From contig CM047428.1 in NCBI GenBank assembly GCA_026168455.1, forward strand, positions 1,988,887 through 2,052,886: a stretch of DNA of 64,000 nt. Reading direction: 5' to 3'. Under the pieces are notes generated by a model. The model made no database searches and was not told the DNA's origin. It saw only the letters and a program-made list of their open reading frames with translations. Position 1 is the first letter of the stretch. Each line of letters begins with the position of its first letter. The translations under genes were made by a program, and so were the position numbers. The DNA is from Theocolax elegans (taxonomy: Eukaryota; Arthropoda; Insecta; Hymenoptera; Cerocephalidae). Positions 53,301-64,000 of the stretch are shown here, piece by piece.

Positions 53301-54985
53301 TAAATGTTTTAATTTTGAGTTCAAATGAAGCGCACTAAAAAATTGCAACTTTTATTGATTTTTTTTACTCTTTTATATATTTATAATTATATTGTCAATT
53401 TTGTCCCCAGATATTCAGTAGTTTTAAACTATTCTATTTACTACGTAAAATGTCTTTAGCTTACTTATGTTACCGAGTAAGTTTTGTTATCTATATTTTA
53501 ACGGAACTAAATCAAGTCGAAGTAGTGTTTAGTATATTTTTTCCCGTGCAATTATAGAATGTTCTGAAAATAGGATTTTTTTTCACAACTGGTAATTTTA
53601 CCGTATGCTAGTTAGAGAAAATACAAATGTGTTTAGCACCTGCATATATAACAACTGTAATGGTCATCTTTCTAACGTGAAGAAAAAATAGATTTCTTCC
53701 TCCAGTGATAACTACTATATATTTTTTTAAAACCTAATCCTTAATGAACAGAAAAAATGTACATACAAACGTATAAGTATACTGTGGCAAATATCAATAA
53801 TATCAAATCTTTCTACCTCGTTGAAGTTACGTTTCCATTTTTGCTATTCGAAAACAAAATAATTCAATTTCAAAATCAGCATACAGTTAGTTTATCGATA
53901 AACAAAGACGCCTCTTTTTTTATTTTTCCACTCTTTTATTTGCAGATTTATTGCCAATTATCACATTTGTCGGGAGGTTAAGGGAGGATCAAAATTGGCT
54001 TTTGCACCTTTTTAAAATTTTGTTTTCTAATTTTTCTAACGAATATATACATATTTTATTCAAAGAAATATTCCTTTCACAAGGAGAGGTCACGGCTTTT
54101 CGATCACGGATCTTATCCAAACTTCAGGACTTGTTTTGCAATATAGAATTATCAAAAAGCCAGAATTTTAGAATCCCATGGGCATTTTTTACCGAAGTTA
54201 TACACAATTAAAGAAAATAAAATTGAAAAATGGATGCTTTACTTTAATCGCTTATAACTCCTAAACATCGAAATAGAGATTCTCGAACCAAAGTTTAAAA
54301 GAAAGTTTGGTTTATTAGATTGAGAGTTATAAAAGAAATAAGAAATGCATCAAATTTTAGCTTGAAATGGTATTATTTGTAGCTAATAATTGCTACATTT
54401 CTTATTTTTACTATAACTCTCAATCTAATAGACGGATTTGGGCTTCTTTTTCTTAAATCCAAAGCACTCGATCTAAACTTTTTTTAAACTTAGGTTCGAA
54501 TATCTCTAGATGTTTAGGAGTCATAAGCGATTAAAGTAAAGCATCTATTTTTCAATATTTTCCTTTAATTACGTATAACTTCAGTAAAAATGCCCATGGG
54601 ATTCTAAAATTATGACTTTTTTATATTTGTATATTACAAAACACGCTCTAAATTTTGGATAAGATCCGTGATCCAAAGGCCGTTACTTCTCCTTGTCAGT
54701 GTAAAATAAAAAATGTAGAATACTTATGCATTATTATTGTTTCTCCCACAGACGATCCATGATCGACTAAGTTGTGGTGCAATTCTCGATTTCATGGATT
54801 ACGTACAACCGGACGCTAATAATTGGAGACGTGCCGATCCTATCAACACCGGCATTGCTCTTCAATTGGCTATTGTCACATCATGGTTGAATTTTTTCTC
54901 ATGGATAGCTATATTCACCATCAACCTTAATATGGCACGACAAAGAATTAAAAGTCTTAATGAGAAAATGTGCTGTTGTTGCTAA
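49490..54985 (+). CDS. Four-helix membrane protein, TMEM179-like
   Basis: Three coding exons join in phase: 49490-49824, 51217-51424 and 54752-54985 (258 aa). Splice sites are AG|GTGAAG, TTAG|G, CAT|GTAAGT and CACAG|A. Hydrophobic segments lie at about residues 9-30, 63-84, 130-152 and 215-240. Cysteine pairs in the loops (VDCGC and LC in exon 1; TCEQY and LSCGA in exons 2-3) and the last helix ALQLAIVTSWLNFFSWIAIF resemble TMEM179 (vertebrate form 233 aa). The C-terminus is basic and ends KMCCCC, a possible palmitoylation site. No enzymatic motif is visible and the family's function is unclear. The start is the first ATG of the exon; an upstream TTTTAG suggests a 5' UTR intron. The upstream flank is tandemly duplicated without exon 1. 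Confidence 0.62.
50370..50753. mobile_element. TTAA-flanked foldback MITE (384 bp)
   Basis: TTAA at 50366-50369 and 50754-50757. Ends are GGGGGTTCCATA on the left and, as reverse complement, CGGGGTGCCATA on the right. The long central palindrome includes AAGAGAAGAGGCGCCT and its inverse and closes around CACCTCGTTGAGG. It lies in intron 1 of the TMEM179-like gene. Confidence 0.85.
51936..52327. mobile_element. Foldback MITE with nested inverted repeats
   Basis: Outer inverted repeat TACCGTCACATACCCAATTG (27 bp perfect in all) at 51936 and 52327. A second inverted pair, ACCAATTTCTGATCAGT, lies at 52139-52155 and 52281-52297. It is in intron 2 of the TMEM179-like gene and has no coding potential. 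Confidence 0.75.
53800..54015. mobile_element. Diverged half of a TTAA-type foldback element
   Basis: Parallels the right half of the element at 50370-50753 (CTACCTCGTTGAAGTT, then AAGACGCCTCTTT) and ends with GGCTTTTGCACCTTTTTAA, like the right end of the element at 35835-36222. The left half is missing. Confidence 0.55.
54080..54696. repeat. 617-bp imperfect palindrome (foldback element)
   Basis: Ends ACAAGGAGAGGTCACGGC and, inverted, GGCCGTTACTTCTCCTTGT. Internal pairs include AATCCCATGGGCATTTTT with its inverse and TAATCGCTTATAACTCCTAA with its inverse. It lies in intron 2, ending only about 55 bp before the last exon of the TMEM179-like gene. Confidence 0.85.
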
Positions 54986-55186
54986 TATATTTAAATTTAT
55001 CGGTAACACTTTGTAACGATCGTAGTTTACGCGCAAAAACGTGAAGATTAACATCGATAATGTGGATTTTGATCGAAAACCAAGCGAAAGATTGGTAGTT
55101 TTTGACTAGTGATGAAACTTTTTTTTGCATAGTGAACATAATCCCTAAATATTACTATTTTACTCAAAATATTATTTTTCTCTTAA

Positions 55187-55837
55187 GGGGAGTCCGTACC
55201 GATAGCTTCACAAATCCGCCACCCGAAAATTTGTGAGCAGAAGTGGCGTTGCCGTCAGGTAGACTGAGTTTGTATTCGACAATAATTATGGGCAATTAAA
55301 CAAAATAGAGTTTTTACGACACAAAATCAAAGTTGAGCAGTTATAACTATTGATGTAATGATTAATTACATATTGCTTAGCTGATCGAAAAGTTAGTATT
55401 TTCGACGAAAAGTGATAAGTACGAAGTGACTTCGGTATGTATTTTGAGCATTGATTCGTACTTCTCACTTTTCGTCGAAAATACTGATTTTTCAATCAGC
55501 TAAGCAATGTGTAATTAATCATTACATCAATAGCTATGGCATTCAACTCTGATTTTATATGGTAAAAACTCGATTTTCTTTAACCTTTAGACTGCCGGCA
55601 TTTTTGCCTTATAAATTGATATTTTTGATGTGCAAAATTTATACATAAAAACACCTCATATCTCAAGAATAGTTGTCAAGGTCACAGGTGGCTCATATAT
55701 GAATCAGTCCGGCAGTCTAAAGGTTGAATGTCCATAATTATTTTCGAATATAAACACAGTCTATCTGACGGCAGCGCCACTTCTGCTCGCAAATTTTCGG
55801 GTGGCAGATTTGTGAAGCTATAAAGTACGGACTCCCC
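55187..55837. mobile_element. TTAA-flanked foldback MITE with a nested insertion (651 bp)
   Basis: TTAA at 55183-55186 and 55838-55841. Terminal GGGGAGTCCGTAC is repeated inverted. The arms pair through CGCCACTTCTGCTC and TGATTAATTACA to a central hairpin of TTTTCGTCGAAA. The right arm is interrupted by a second element (55582-55725). It lies just downstream of the TMEM179-like stop codon. Confidence 0.88.
55582..55725. mobile_element. Nested 144-bp MITE with 17-bp TIRs
   Basis: Starts AACCTTTAGACTGCCGG and ends with its exact inverse. It interrupts the right arm of the surrounding palindrome; the left arm has the uninterrupted sequence, so the insertion point is readable. Confidence 0.85.
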
Positions 55838-55854
55838 TTAATAATCAAATACTT

Positions 55855-56461
55855 ACAAGGGAAGTACTTGACCTCGGGAAACGTATCTTATTTTAACTTT
55901 AGTATATCTTTGTAATATAAAAATATGAAGAAAGCCAAATTATTACAAATAAAATTCAATATGAAATTACTTCCACTTTAATTGCTTATGACCCGGAAAC
56001 TAATAAAGATAGGCACTCAAATCTAAAGACAGAAGAAAGTTGAGTTCAAGTAAATATGGTTTGAAAAAAAGAAGTTTAAATTGTTCAATTTGGAGCAAAG
56101 TTATGAAGAAAATAAAAAATTGAAGAATTTGGAGTTAAAAGAAACAATAAATTTTTTATATCAAATTTTGGTTAAAATTTCTTTCATTTCTTATTTTCTT
56201 CATAACTTTACTCAAATTGAGCCAATTTGAGCTTTTCTCAAACCATATCTATTTGTACTCCACTTTCTTCTGGCTTTCGGTTTAAGTGCCTATTACCATG
56301 TATTTACAATAAAAGTAAAAGTAAAAGCAATCAAAGTAAAAGTAACTTATATTGAAATTATTATTCGTATAAGTATAACTTTCGTAAAAGTGTCTATTGG
56401 CAAGTAATGACTTGGCTTTCTTCATATTTTTCCGTTTCCCGTAGGTCAAGTACTCTCCTCG
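55855..56461. repeat. 607-bp imperfect palindrome, related to 54080-54696
   Basis: Ends ACAAGGGAAGTACTTGACC and inverted GGTCAAGTACTCTCCTCGTT; the arms share GAAGAAAGCCAA and its inverse. The internal order (TTAATTGCTTATGACCCGG, then a GAAGAAAGTT block) parallels the palindrome at 54080, suggesting one family. Confidence 0.8.
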
Positions 56462-56964
56462 TTAGTGTTTTATTAAAACGATTTTACAAATTGTAATAGT
56501 TTAAGATAACATTAACACTACAAAGATATATTGAATTACAAATATTTATTATAATTATAATCTGTTTTGTACTCTAATATTCGTAAAATTTTATTTATTA
56601 ATCTCAACTTTTTAAATGCTTGTTAAATTTTCGTAATCAATTCTTAAAGCAAAAAATCAGTGAAAAAAAAATCGTTTCATTACTAGACGGAATACCTTTA
56701 CTAGACATAAACTACGGATTTTCTGGACAAATCGATAGTTTATGTTAAAAGTATGTTTCATGTATCATCTAATATTTACTAAAAATTGTCTACACTTTTA
56801 TCCTATTTAACTTTTAGCTTAGCTAGGCTACTAATCCCGCAAACGTTAAATTTTTCACACCGGCTTTTACTCATTTAAATTAAAATCATTATACTGATCA
56901 TTCCGCGTATATAATTTTTTTTGTCAGTCAGGTTTGACATTTTGTCAGTCGATTTTCGACGTTA

Positions 56965-57410
56965 GCGGGATGTGACCCCTCCCCCTAAAAAAAAAACAGA
57001 AAAATGATTTATTTTTTATTAAACCTGGAATTTAATTTATTGCAAAAAGCATTTTGGAACGGTTGTGCCACCTTTTCATCAAAAATTATATCTAATTAAA
57101 AATCTGAACAAAATTCATACGGATAGCTTAAAACATAAGGAAAGGCCTGGCGTATGTTTCGATTATTTAAAGAAAAAATCATTTTTCTTTTATAGTAATT
57201 GAGTTTACAATTTTTGGTCGGTAATTATTAATCCATTTAATTTTTAAATCCATAATCCAAATTATAAATTTAAAAATCTGATCTAAAATCTAAAATCTTA
57301 AAAATTTATAAATACCCGACGTACAGGATTTAAAAAAAATGTATTTATTTGTTTATAAAAAAAAATGTAAAAAAATGACCATTTTTTTGAGTTTAACATC
57401 CTCTTATAAA
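56965..57410. mobile_element. Degenerate MITE of the GTCGGAC family
   Basis: Begins near GTTAGCGGGATGTGACCCCT and ends near ATGACCATTTTTTTGAGTTT. It parallels 60736-61118 through AAAAATCTGAACAAAATTCA and TCGGTAATTATTAAT. Both termini have decayed. Confidence 0.5.
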
Positions 57411-58018
57411 GACTTTGTATATACCATATAGTATTGGTATAAAATTAATGTTTAGATTATTTATATTATACATACAAAAATTACGCTCTACGGTAAATTG
57501 CTTAACAACGTTTTTTCTTGTTTATGCAACATATTTATATTTTTTTATTATACTATAACGAAACTATCATTTATCATACCTATTTAACTGCTTTGCTCAT
57601 CTTTTATCACTGCTCCAAGTATCTCGACAACAACTTTTACAGCGAACAAATATATTTATAAAAATTACGGCGCCAAAATTGTAAACGTGGTGGCTGTTAA
57701 TCCAGAAATTTGTCGATCAGGGTATGCAATAAACAGAATTTGTAAGATACTGGAAGATATAAACCTAAAAATTACCGTGGCAACGCGTGAAAAATCGTAG
57801 ATCATTTCTTATAAACCTTATAACGTTTTTCCGTCGATTCATCTCGAACTACTGATTACGCATCAAATTTAGCATGATGTCACGGTAAATTTTGGTATCG
57901 TGAAAAAAAAAGAATAACCACACATATTTCCAATTAATTTTTAATGTACTTTATTTTCCAGCACTTTTGTACTTTGTACATAATATATATATATATGATG
58001 TGTATATGTGTATATGTG

Positions 58019-58057
<39 letters not shown>

Positions 58058-58074
58058 CACATTTATATACAATA

Positions 58075-58107
<33 letters not shown>

Positions 58108-59195
58108 GTTCTCACACTCACACACATATATAGATTTTTTTACAGAAGCGCAACGCGCGCGTAAAACCGCGTAAACTCACGCGATTTTAGTGAAAAATAT
58201 TTTCGGTGTATATATACGGCGTCTTTCCTTTTTTTTCTCGCTGTAACTTTATTTACCGGCCCGTTCGCACGTGTATAAAGCAACTAGACAAAATAATCAC
58301 GCGAAAAATCAACTTTCACGCTTTCGCACATGTATATCTTTTTACTATACATATATATATATATTTGTTTATATATCTTTCGCATACACGTATACGCCAC
58401 ACAGAGCCGCAACCACACACGCACACACATACTAACGCTTTCTTTTACTTCTTATAGCTATAGGGTGTATAATACGCATTCCATCTCCATTTATATTAAT
58501 ATTAATGAAATTATATTTTTTCTAAAAGGTCGTTACAAAGAAGGAGAAACGTATACCTATATCGCGTGTATGTCCAATATTAACTGCACGCACACACATA
58601 CACAAAGAGGTGAGATAGTCTAATAGCATTGCGAATCAAGTATGCAATTATACTTTTGTTTTTTATTGTATCGATTAGAGCAGTGTGGTCGACACGTATA
58701 TCGTAATATATATGTATATATGATACGCGTTGAGATTTTTCCTTTTTTTTTTTTATTCGATAACAATGCACATTTATACGTCGTTTTTAAATGCAATTGT
58801 CGAAAAACAAGAGAGAAACATTGGAATTGTATTGGAGAAATACTTTAATACGTATTGAATACTGCGTTCAATGTAGCAAGAGTGCGCAATTGCAAAGAAG
58901 AGGGAAAAAAGAAAACGATGAACAGATATAGTTTTGGGTGTAGTCATTTTTTTTTTGACATCCGAAAGTAATTTCTCTTCGCGCAATAACATTGGAATTT
59001 TACGTAGCGTTGAGTGAATGTGGTAGAGCAATATTTTACGCATAGTACGCTTAAGCCCTTTTAAATAATGCGGAATGAAGCTTTACGTATACAGTGTGTG
59101 TGTAAGAGCTTCCAAAGAACTTTCTCGTTAAACATGTGCGGGAAATCGCATTTTACGCATTGTTTACATTTTTTTAATAGTATATTACACATCTA
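57411..59195. other. Non-coding region with microsatellites
   Basis: (TA)n at about 57985-58060 and (CA)n at about 58074-58125 generate several spurious ORFs. CpG-containing stretches occur near 58145-58200. No gene is supported. Confidence 0.6.
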
Positions 59196-59296
59196 GGGAG
59201 GTAAAGTATTGGTGAGCCTATAGTACACGTAAATTGCCCCCCGAGCCGAAGGCGAGGGTGGCAAACGTGTGCTATTGGGTCGCCATTTTACCTCCC
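59196..59296. repeat. 101-bp palindrome
   Basis: GGGAGGTAAAGTATTGG on the left pairs with inverted CCATTTTACCTCCC on the right; the loop is near GAGCCGAAGGCG. It could fold as a hairpin RNA or be a short MITE. Confidence 0.75.
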
Positions 59297-59312
59297 GTGG
59301 TGTGTATACTAT

Positions 59313-59398
59313 TTTTTTCAACAACGAGGCCGAAATTCCAACTTCGCGATTCGGGCGCCGGGAGCGAAAGTGACAGTTTCGGCCCGTTGTTGAAAAAA
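59313..59398. repeat. 86-bp palindrome
   Basis: TTTTTTCAACAACGAGGCCG pairs with its inverse GGCCCGTTGTTGAAAAAA, 16 bp after the previous palindrome. Confidence 0.8.
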
Positions 59399-60191
59399 TG
59401 TTATTTCTCCGCTCACTGTAGCGAAAAATATCGTTCGCAACAAATGCGTTCGAAAGTTCCAAACTCGTGTTTCGAAGATAAAAAAAACACTGGGTTGTAC
59501 CTTTTTACGCACTTGTTGCGAAATGTGCTAATGTGCAACATTTATTTATGACAATTACACACATACTATACGTGAAGTAGAATTTGGGGCATTACGGAAA
59601 AGTCATATATCGACGAGCGCGTAAAATGAAATTCTCCGGCCGATCATAATATTACGCATACTATACTTACGCATAAATTTGGCATTCGACCGCACCCAAA
59701 GTTGTATTTGACATTAACGATTGATAAAATATTTTATTATACGCAATTGTCGCACGCGAAATTGTTTGCGGTGAGTGTGTAAAATACGGACTTTACGCAC
59801 CATTCTCGGTTCTTAAACAATCTAAGAGTATATATATAAATCGTGTTTTTTTTCTTAATACGTAGTGTATCATGTTGTAGCATTTTATGAACCGCTAATG
59901 GCACGTAAAACACGCGTTTGACACACTGAAATGCAACAAATCATATTATACGAAGGCTGTTCGATTAATTTTCCTTTTTACAGAAAGTTCGATAACATCT
60001 TAATTATATTTACCGTAGTGGAACTGAAATTGAAATGTATATCAAGAAGACAATTATTTGTATTATTTTACTTGGTTTAGTATATATATATATATAAGCT
60101 TTGTAGTGTAGAAAATCTTGTATACGAATGTATTTTTTCATTGACGTATGCGTCACTTTTCCATGACGTATAATATTGTATAATAAATTAC

Positions 60192-60580
60192 GTACACGGA
60201 GGGTAAAATTGTATAATAACCACTAAAATGGTTTTTTATGATTCCTGTTATTGTTGGTTGAATAACAATCTTTCCCTTGTTCGGGATGCCGGATTCGCAT
60301 ACAAAAATGCAAAAATTGCTGTTCTTCGGAAATATCAACTAAACTCTTGTATTTCAAAGTATATTTATACATGATACAATGGATAAAAACTGTGGTGAAC
60401 ATTCTGAAAGGAAACATACTCAAAACGAAAAATTACTATCCAGGGTGGTAAAATTTTCATTCTGATTATGTACTTTTAATACAATATTCTGGACAAAAAT
60501 TACACAATCTCGCATATACGTTATTATTATACCCTAAACATTTGGGTATTTATTACGTACAAATTTTACCTCCGTGTACA
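60192..60580. mobile_element. MITE with GTACACGGAGG ends (389 bp)
   Basis: Left end GTACACGGAGGGTAAAATTG; right end, inverted, GTACACGGAGGTAAAATTTG. TTATTA/TAATAA also pair inside. No ORF of note. Confidence 0.75.
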
Positions 60581-60735
60581 ATATATTCAACGATTATTCC
60601 ACGAAAAAAAAAGTTATTGTAGTTTCGTTATTAGCGTTTGATTGTAGAATTAATTCTCTGTAAATTACGGAGAAGTTTTATTGATATAAACCTAGCGTCT
60701 GTCAAAGCAAAAAAAAATGTAGCTAATAGCATTAA

Positions 60736-61118
60736 CGGGATGTCGGACCCAAGTTACAGGAACCTACTCCTTACAACATAAGATAATCTTGGAAATATTG
60801 AGTTAAAAATCTGAACAAAATTCATATGGGTAGTTTAAAACAAAAGCGAAGGCATGACGTTTTGATCTTTTTTAGAAAATTAAATTTGTTAATAATAATT
60901 GAATAAATAACTTGCGATCAGTAATTATTGGTATAAAAAGACATGAAATTTCAACGCAAAAATCATAATTAAATTAAAGATTTAAAAATCTGAAAAAATT
61001 TGAGTATATTGTTTAAAACATACCTAAGGGCATGACGTTCAGGATTTTTCCAAAGATTTATTCTCTTGTATATAAAAAAAAATATTAAAAATGACCATTT
61101 TCTGAGTCCGACATCCCC
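60736..61118. mobile_element. TTAA-flanked MITE, GTCGGAC family (best copy, 383 bp)
   Basis: TTAA at 60732-60735 and 61119-61122. Ends CGGGATGTCGGACCCA and, inverted, GGGGATGTCGGACTCA. Relatives lie at about 18010, 18557 and 56965. No coding capacity. Confidence 0.85.
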
Positions 61119-61490
61119 TTAACGCCGTTGTTCATGCATACGATAAATTAAAAATTACAATTATTATTTTTTTGTTATTATACAATAAAACGAAAAAAAA
61201 TTATAATTTGTCAATTTCAATAACATTACCCGATGAATTTACAGTAGCTACATGACGAAACACAAATTGTATATGAGCAAATCCACAGAACCTTTAATTT
61301 TGGGGAAGCGGGTAATATAGTAGTAAATAAGCAGACTTAGCAACATTATAACAACGGTTTCTGGTAGAAAAAGTAATTCGATGAAGGGTCCTTATCATTT
61401 TTTTAAAGCTGTTTTCATTAGCTTTTTGTTAGAGGCTTCATAAAGTTGCATTTTTGCAAATTTGACGATGGAAGTAGTACTCATCTTCTA

Positions 61491-62049
61491 TTTTTTAAGC
61501 TTATAGAAATTATAATTCTTTACCAAATGTTACAGAAATTTTTTTTGACAACCTACACCATCTACCCTATTAAACTAAAAGTGTTAGAATAGTGTGCCTT
61601 CATGATACAGAAAAATAAAAATCGCAACTCTTGAGGAAGTCAGTTTTTGTAAATTTAGGAAATTTTAGAATTTTGATATTATACAAAGATAAGTTTTGTT
61701 TATAGCTATTGTGACTAAAATTGCTTTTTTCGATTTGCAATAAGGATTCTTATTCTTTTTTGTGCTTAGCTGTGCCTCTTTTTCTTTACTAGCAATTCTA
61801 CCTTAAACTTTTCAAAATCTCGGGCCCCTAGTCTTCCAAATTTTCATTTTCGCATGGCACACTCGACATTCACAAAAAAAGCATATATAAACTATATCTC
61901 TTTACTTTTTAGTAGATTATTGAGTCATCTACGTAAAACCTCAATTGAATTTTTTGTTAATTTAGATAATATAAGCTGTATAAAAGTATAAAATTTTATA
62001 CCTTTGAACTGAAGTCCAAATTGACTATACGAAATAGGTTATTTCAACA
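61491..62049 (+). repeat. Direct repeat, copy 1 (~560 bp)
   Basis: Nearly identical to 63443-64000, starting TATTTTTTAAGCTTATAGAA. The sequence continues after 62049, but the second copy reaches the window edge, so the true length is unknown. Confidence 0.9.
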
Positions 62050-62067
62050 GAAAAACTAATATAAATA

Positions 62068-62106
62068 CGCACACACACACACACACACACACACGCGCGC
62101 GCGCGT
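62068..62106. repeat. (CA)n(CG)n microsatellite
   Basis: Roughly twelve CA units run directly into CG units. It accounts for the Cys/Val/Arg-rich ORF on the opposite strand. Confidence 0.9.
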
Positions 62107-62109
62107 GCA

Positions 62110-63442
62110 CGTTTGCATATGCAAATAGATAAAAAATTAACGTTTATGACTATCATCTTCAAATAAAACGAGGAACAAGTATAGTATTTTTTTAAAGGCA
62201 TTCGTAGCACCTTTAATAATCGTTATGGATAAATACGAAATAAATACTTGTTCCTAAATGTTCAAATGAAACATTAAATTCAATACATACTTTTATTAAT
62301 TTATTTTTTAAAGAGAAAGAGAAAGATAAGTTAACTATTATTATACGCTTATATTCATACAAATTTGGATAGGCACGGTTAGTTATCAAAATAATACTTG
62401 ATTTATTTTATTATATCTTGAGCAATTTGTAAAACGATTATTTTAAAATTTCTATAATCGTATCCCACTCGCACGCGCGTACACAGTTTACTTTTTTTGA
62501 ACAATAAATTGCTACGTGTATATAGAGTGGTCTTCTAGAAGTATCGAATGTCAACCTTGTGATTCAGTGTCGATTTTGACCTTTTTTGATGGGGACATTA
62601 GAAATGTCCTATATATATATTTGTCCCTCTTAATTTAGGAAGCAGCATGTTTAAATGCGTTTTCTTAATATTATACAAACATGAGAGTCAAATCGAGGTC
62701 AAAGTGCAAGCAAGGGTAAATATGCATCTTTGTAAAAAGAAATGTTCAAATATGTATAATAAAGTTTTAATGAATCGTATTCGTTGTTCAGCTTAAGATT
62801 TGACTTGATTTATTAAGTTTGAAAATCTTAAATCAGAGGACAAAACTTTAAGTTCAATCAGTGAATTTCCAAAAATCATATTTAAAAGGGACAAGCAGAG
62901 GTCATGATGCGACTAAGGATAATTTCTAGGTCAACTTGAAGCATGGGCATGTATGTAAAAAGACAATTTTGCATTTATTTGTTTTTCTTTTTATTAAATC
63001 TATACACTCAGTGTCAAATAAAGGTCAAAGAATGAGTATAAAGAATCATTTCTAGCACGCAAAGGTGCGAGAGAAGCCAACCAGAAGAGGCTTTTTTGAA
63101 AGATTTAGAAAATTAAACGGAATCAGAAAAAGATCTCAGAAAAGAGTTAAGAAAAAAATTATATTCAGATTTCTTAGCCAAAATTTGTCGAAATTATGCA
63201 TTCGTTATAGATTGGACGAATTGGCTGAATGTCTAGCATTGTGGAAGCTGTACTTTATCCTGCTGGTTGTTGTCCATCCCAATATCTGACTAATATTAAT
63301 ACAGTGTACAGAATAAATATTATTGACAACTAAAGAAAAAGAGCTAGAAGGGCTATATTAGAATATTCAATGTTTACTTATTGTTTCATAGAGAAAGCTT
63401 TTTTATATCGCTTGTTTTATTTCCAACTGATGTTGCGATGTT
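62110..63442. other. Non-coding region
   Basis: AT-rich. One basic ORF (63065-63289, 74 codons, ATG start) has no recognisable domain and no splice context that I can support. Confidence 0.5.
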
Positions 63443-64000
63443 TATTTTTTAAGCTTATAGAAATTATAATTCTTTACCAAATGTTACAGAAATTTTTTTT
63501 GACAACCTACACCATCTACCCTATTAAACTAAAAGTGTTAGAATAGTGTGCCTTCATGATACAGAAAAATAAAAATCGCAACTCTTGAGGAAGTCAGTTT
63601 TTGTAAATTTAGGAAATTTTAGAATTTTGATATTATACAAAGATAAGTTTTGTTTATAGCTATTGTGACTTAAATTGCTTTTTTCGATTTGCAATAAGGA
63701 TTCTTATTCTTTTTTGTGCTTAGCTGTGCCTCTTTTTCTTTACTAGCAATTCTACCTTAAACTTTTCAAATCTCGGGCCCCTAGTCTTCCAAATTTTCAT
63801 TTTCGCATGGCACACTCGACATTCACAAAAAAAGCATATATAAACTATATCTCTTTACTTTTTAGTAGATTATTGAGTCATCTACGTAAAACCTCAATTG
63901 AATTTTTTGTTAATTTAGATATATAAGCTGTATAAAAGTATAAAATTTTATACCTTTGAACTGAAGTCCAAATTGACTATACGAAATAGGTTATTTCAAC
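63443..64000 (+). repeat. Direct repeat, copy 2 (runs off the window)
   Basis: Matches 61491-62049 with a handful of single-base differences. Confidence 0.9.

Noticed and set aside
58074..58125. CRISPR-like or satellite array
   Set aside because: A plain CA dinucleotide microsatellite with no spacers; no CRISPR-type array occurs anywhere in the window.
63065..63289. Possible small basic protein
   Set aside because: ATG-started, but no family, no splice context and no duplicate; chance cannot be excluded.

Overview
The window looks like insect nuclear DNA. It is AT-rich, has small phase-consistent GT-AG introns, carries a divergent 7tm_6 odorant receptor, and is heavily loaded with transposons and foldback repeats. 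The gene set and repeat style fit a hymenopteran such as a parasitoid wasp or ant, but the order-level call is inference. No prokaryotic, plasmid, CRISPR or viral features were seen.

Layout: 1-209 is the last exon of an unrecognised plus-strand gene. Three conserved housekeeping genes follow, all on the minus strand: heparan-sulfate glucuronyl C5-epimerase (Hsepi, 1760-3830, 4 coding exons, 566 aa), the small GTPase Arf1 (6285-8273, 4 coding exons, 182 aa) and the kinetochore protein Nuf2 (11893-13511, 6 exons, 414 aa). A decayed duplicate of the last Nuf2 exon lies just downstream of Nuf2. I could assemble all three with consistent splice phases.

17.3-39.6 kb is an odorant-receptor locus on the minus strand. 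Exons 1-2 are at 32735-32087 and exons 3-5 at 19535-17488, joined in phase across an intron of about 12.5 kb. That intron is filled by a 10.9-kb TA-flanked DNA transposon (19904-30821) with terminal inverted repeats of about 600 bp and a broken CACTA/EnSpm-type transposase. Nested inside it are two tandem copies of a non-LTR retrotransposon, one of which carries a 5S-rRNA-derived SINE with a target-site duplication. Upstream of the receptor, its 5' exons and flank are repeated twice as non-functional tandem copies (to 39600).

40-50.3 kb is a mosaic of segmental duplications. Two more SINE copies and three copies of a palindrome built from inverted tRNA-like sequences sit at or near the duplication edges. 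49490-54985 is a three-exon plus-strand gene for a 258-aa four-helix membrane protein resembling TMEM179. Its exon 1 lies in the second unit of a tandem duplication whose first unit lacks that exon.

50-64 kb is dominated by foldback/MITE elements. Several are bounded by TTAA with G-rich ends (piggyBac/Kolobok-like target choice), one has another MITE nested in an arm, and no convincing gene lies downstream of 54985. Many paired copies differ by single-base indels, so some duplications could be unpolished-assembly or haplotype artefacts. I did not find a clearly new molecular system. The most unusual structures are the transposon-split receptor, the tRNA-armed palindromes at duplication breakpoints, and the TTAA foldback families.
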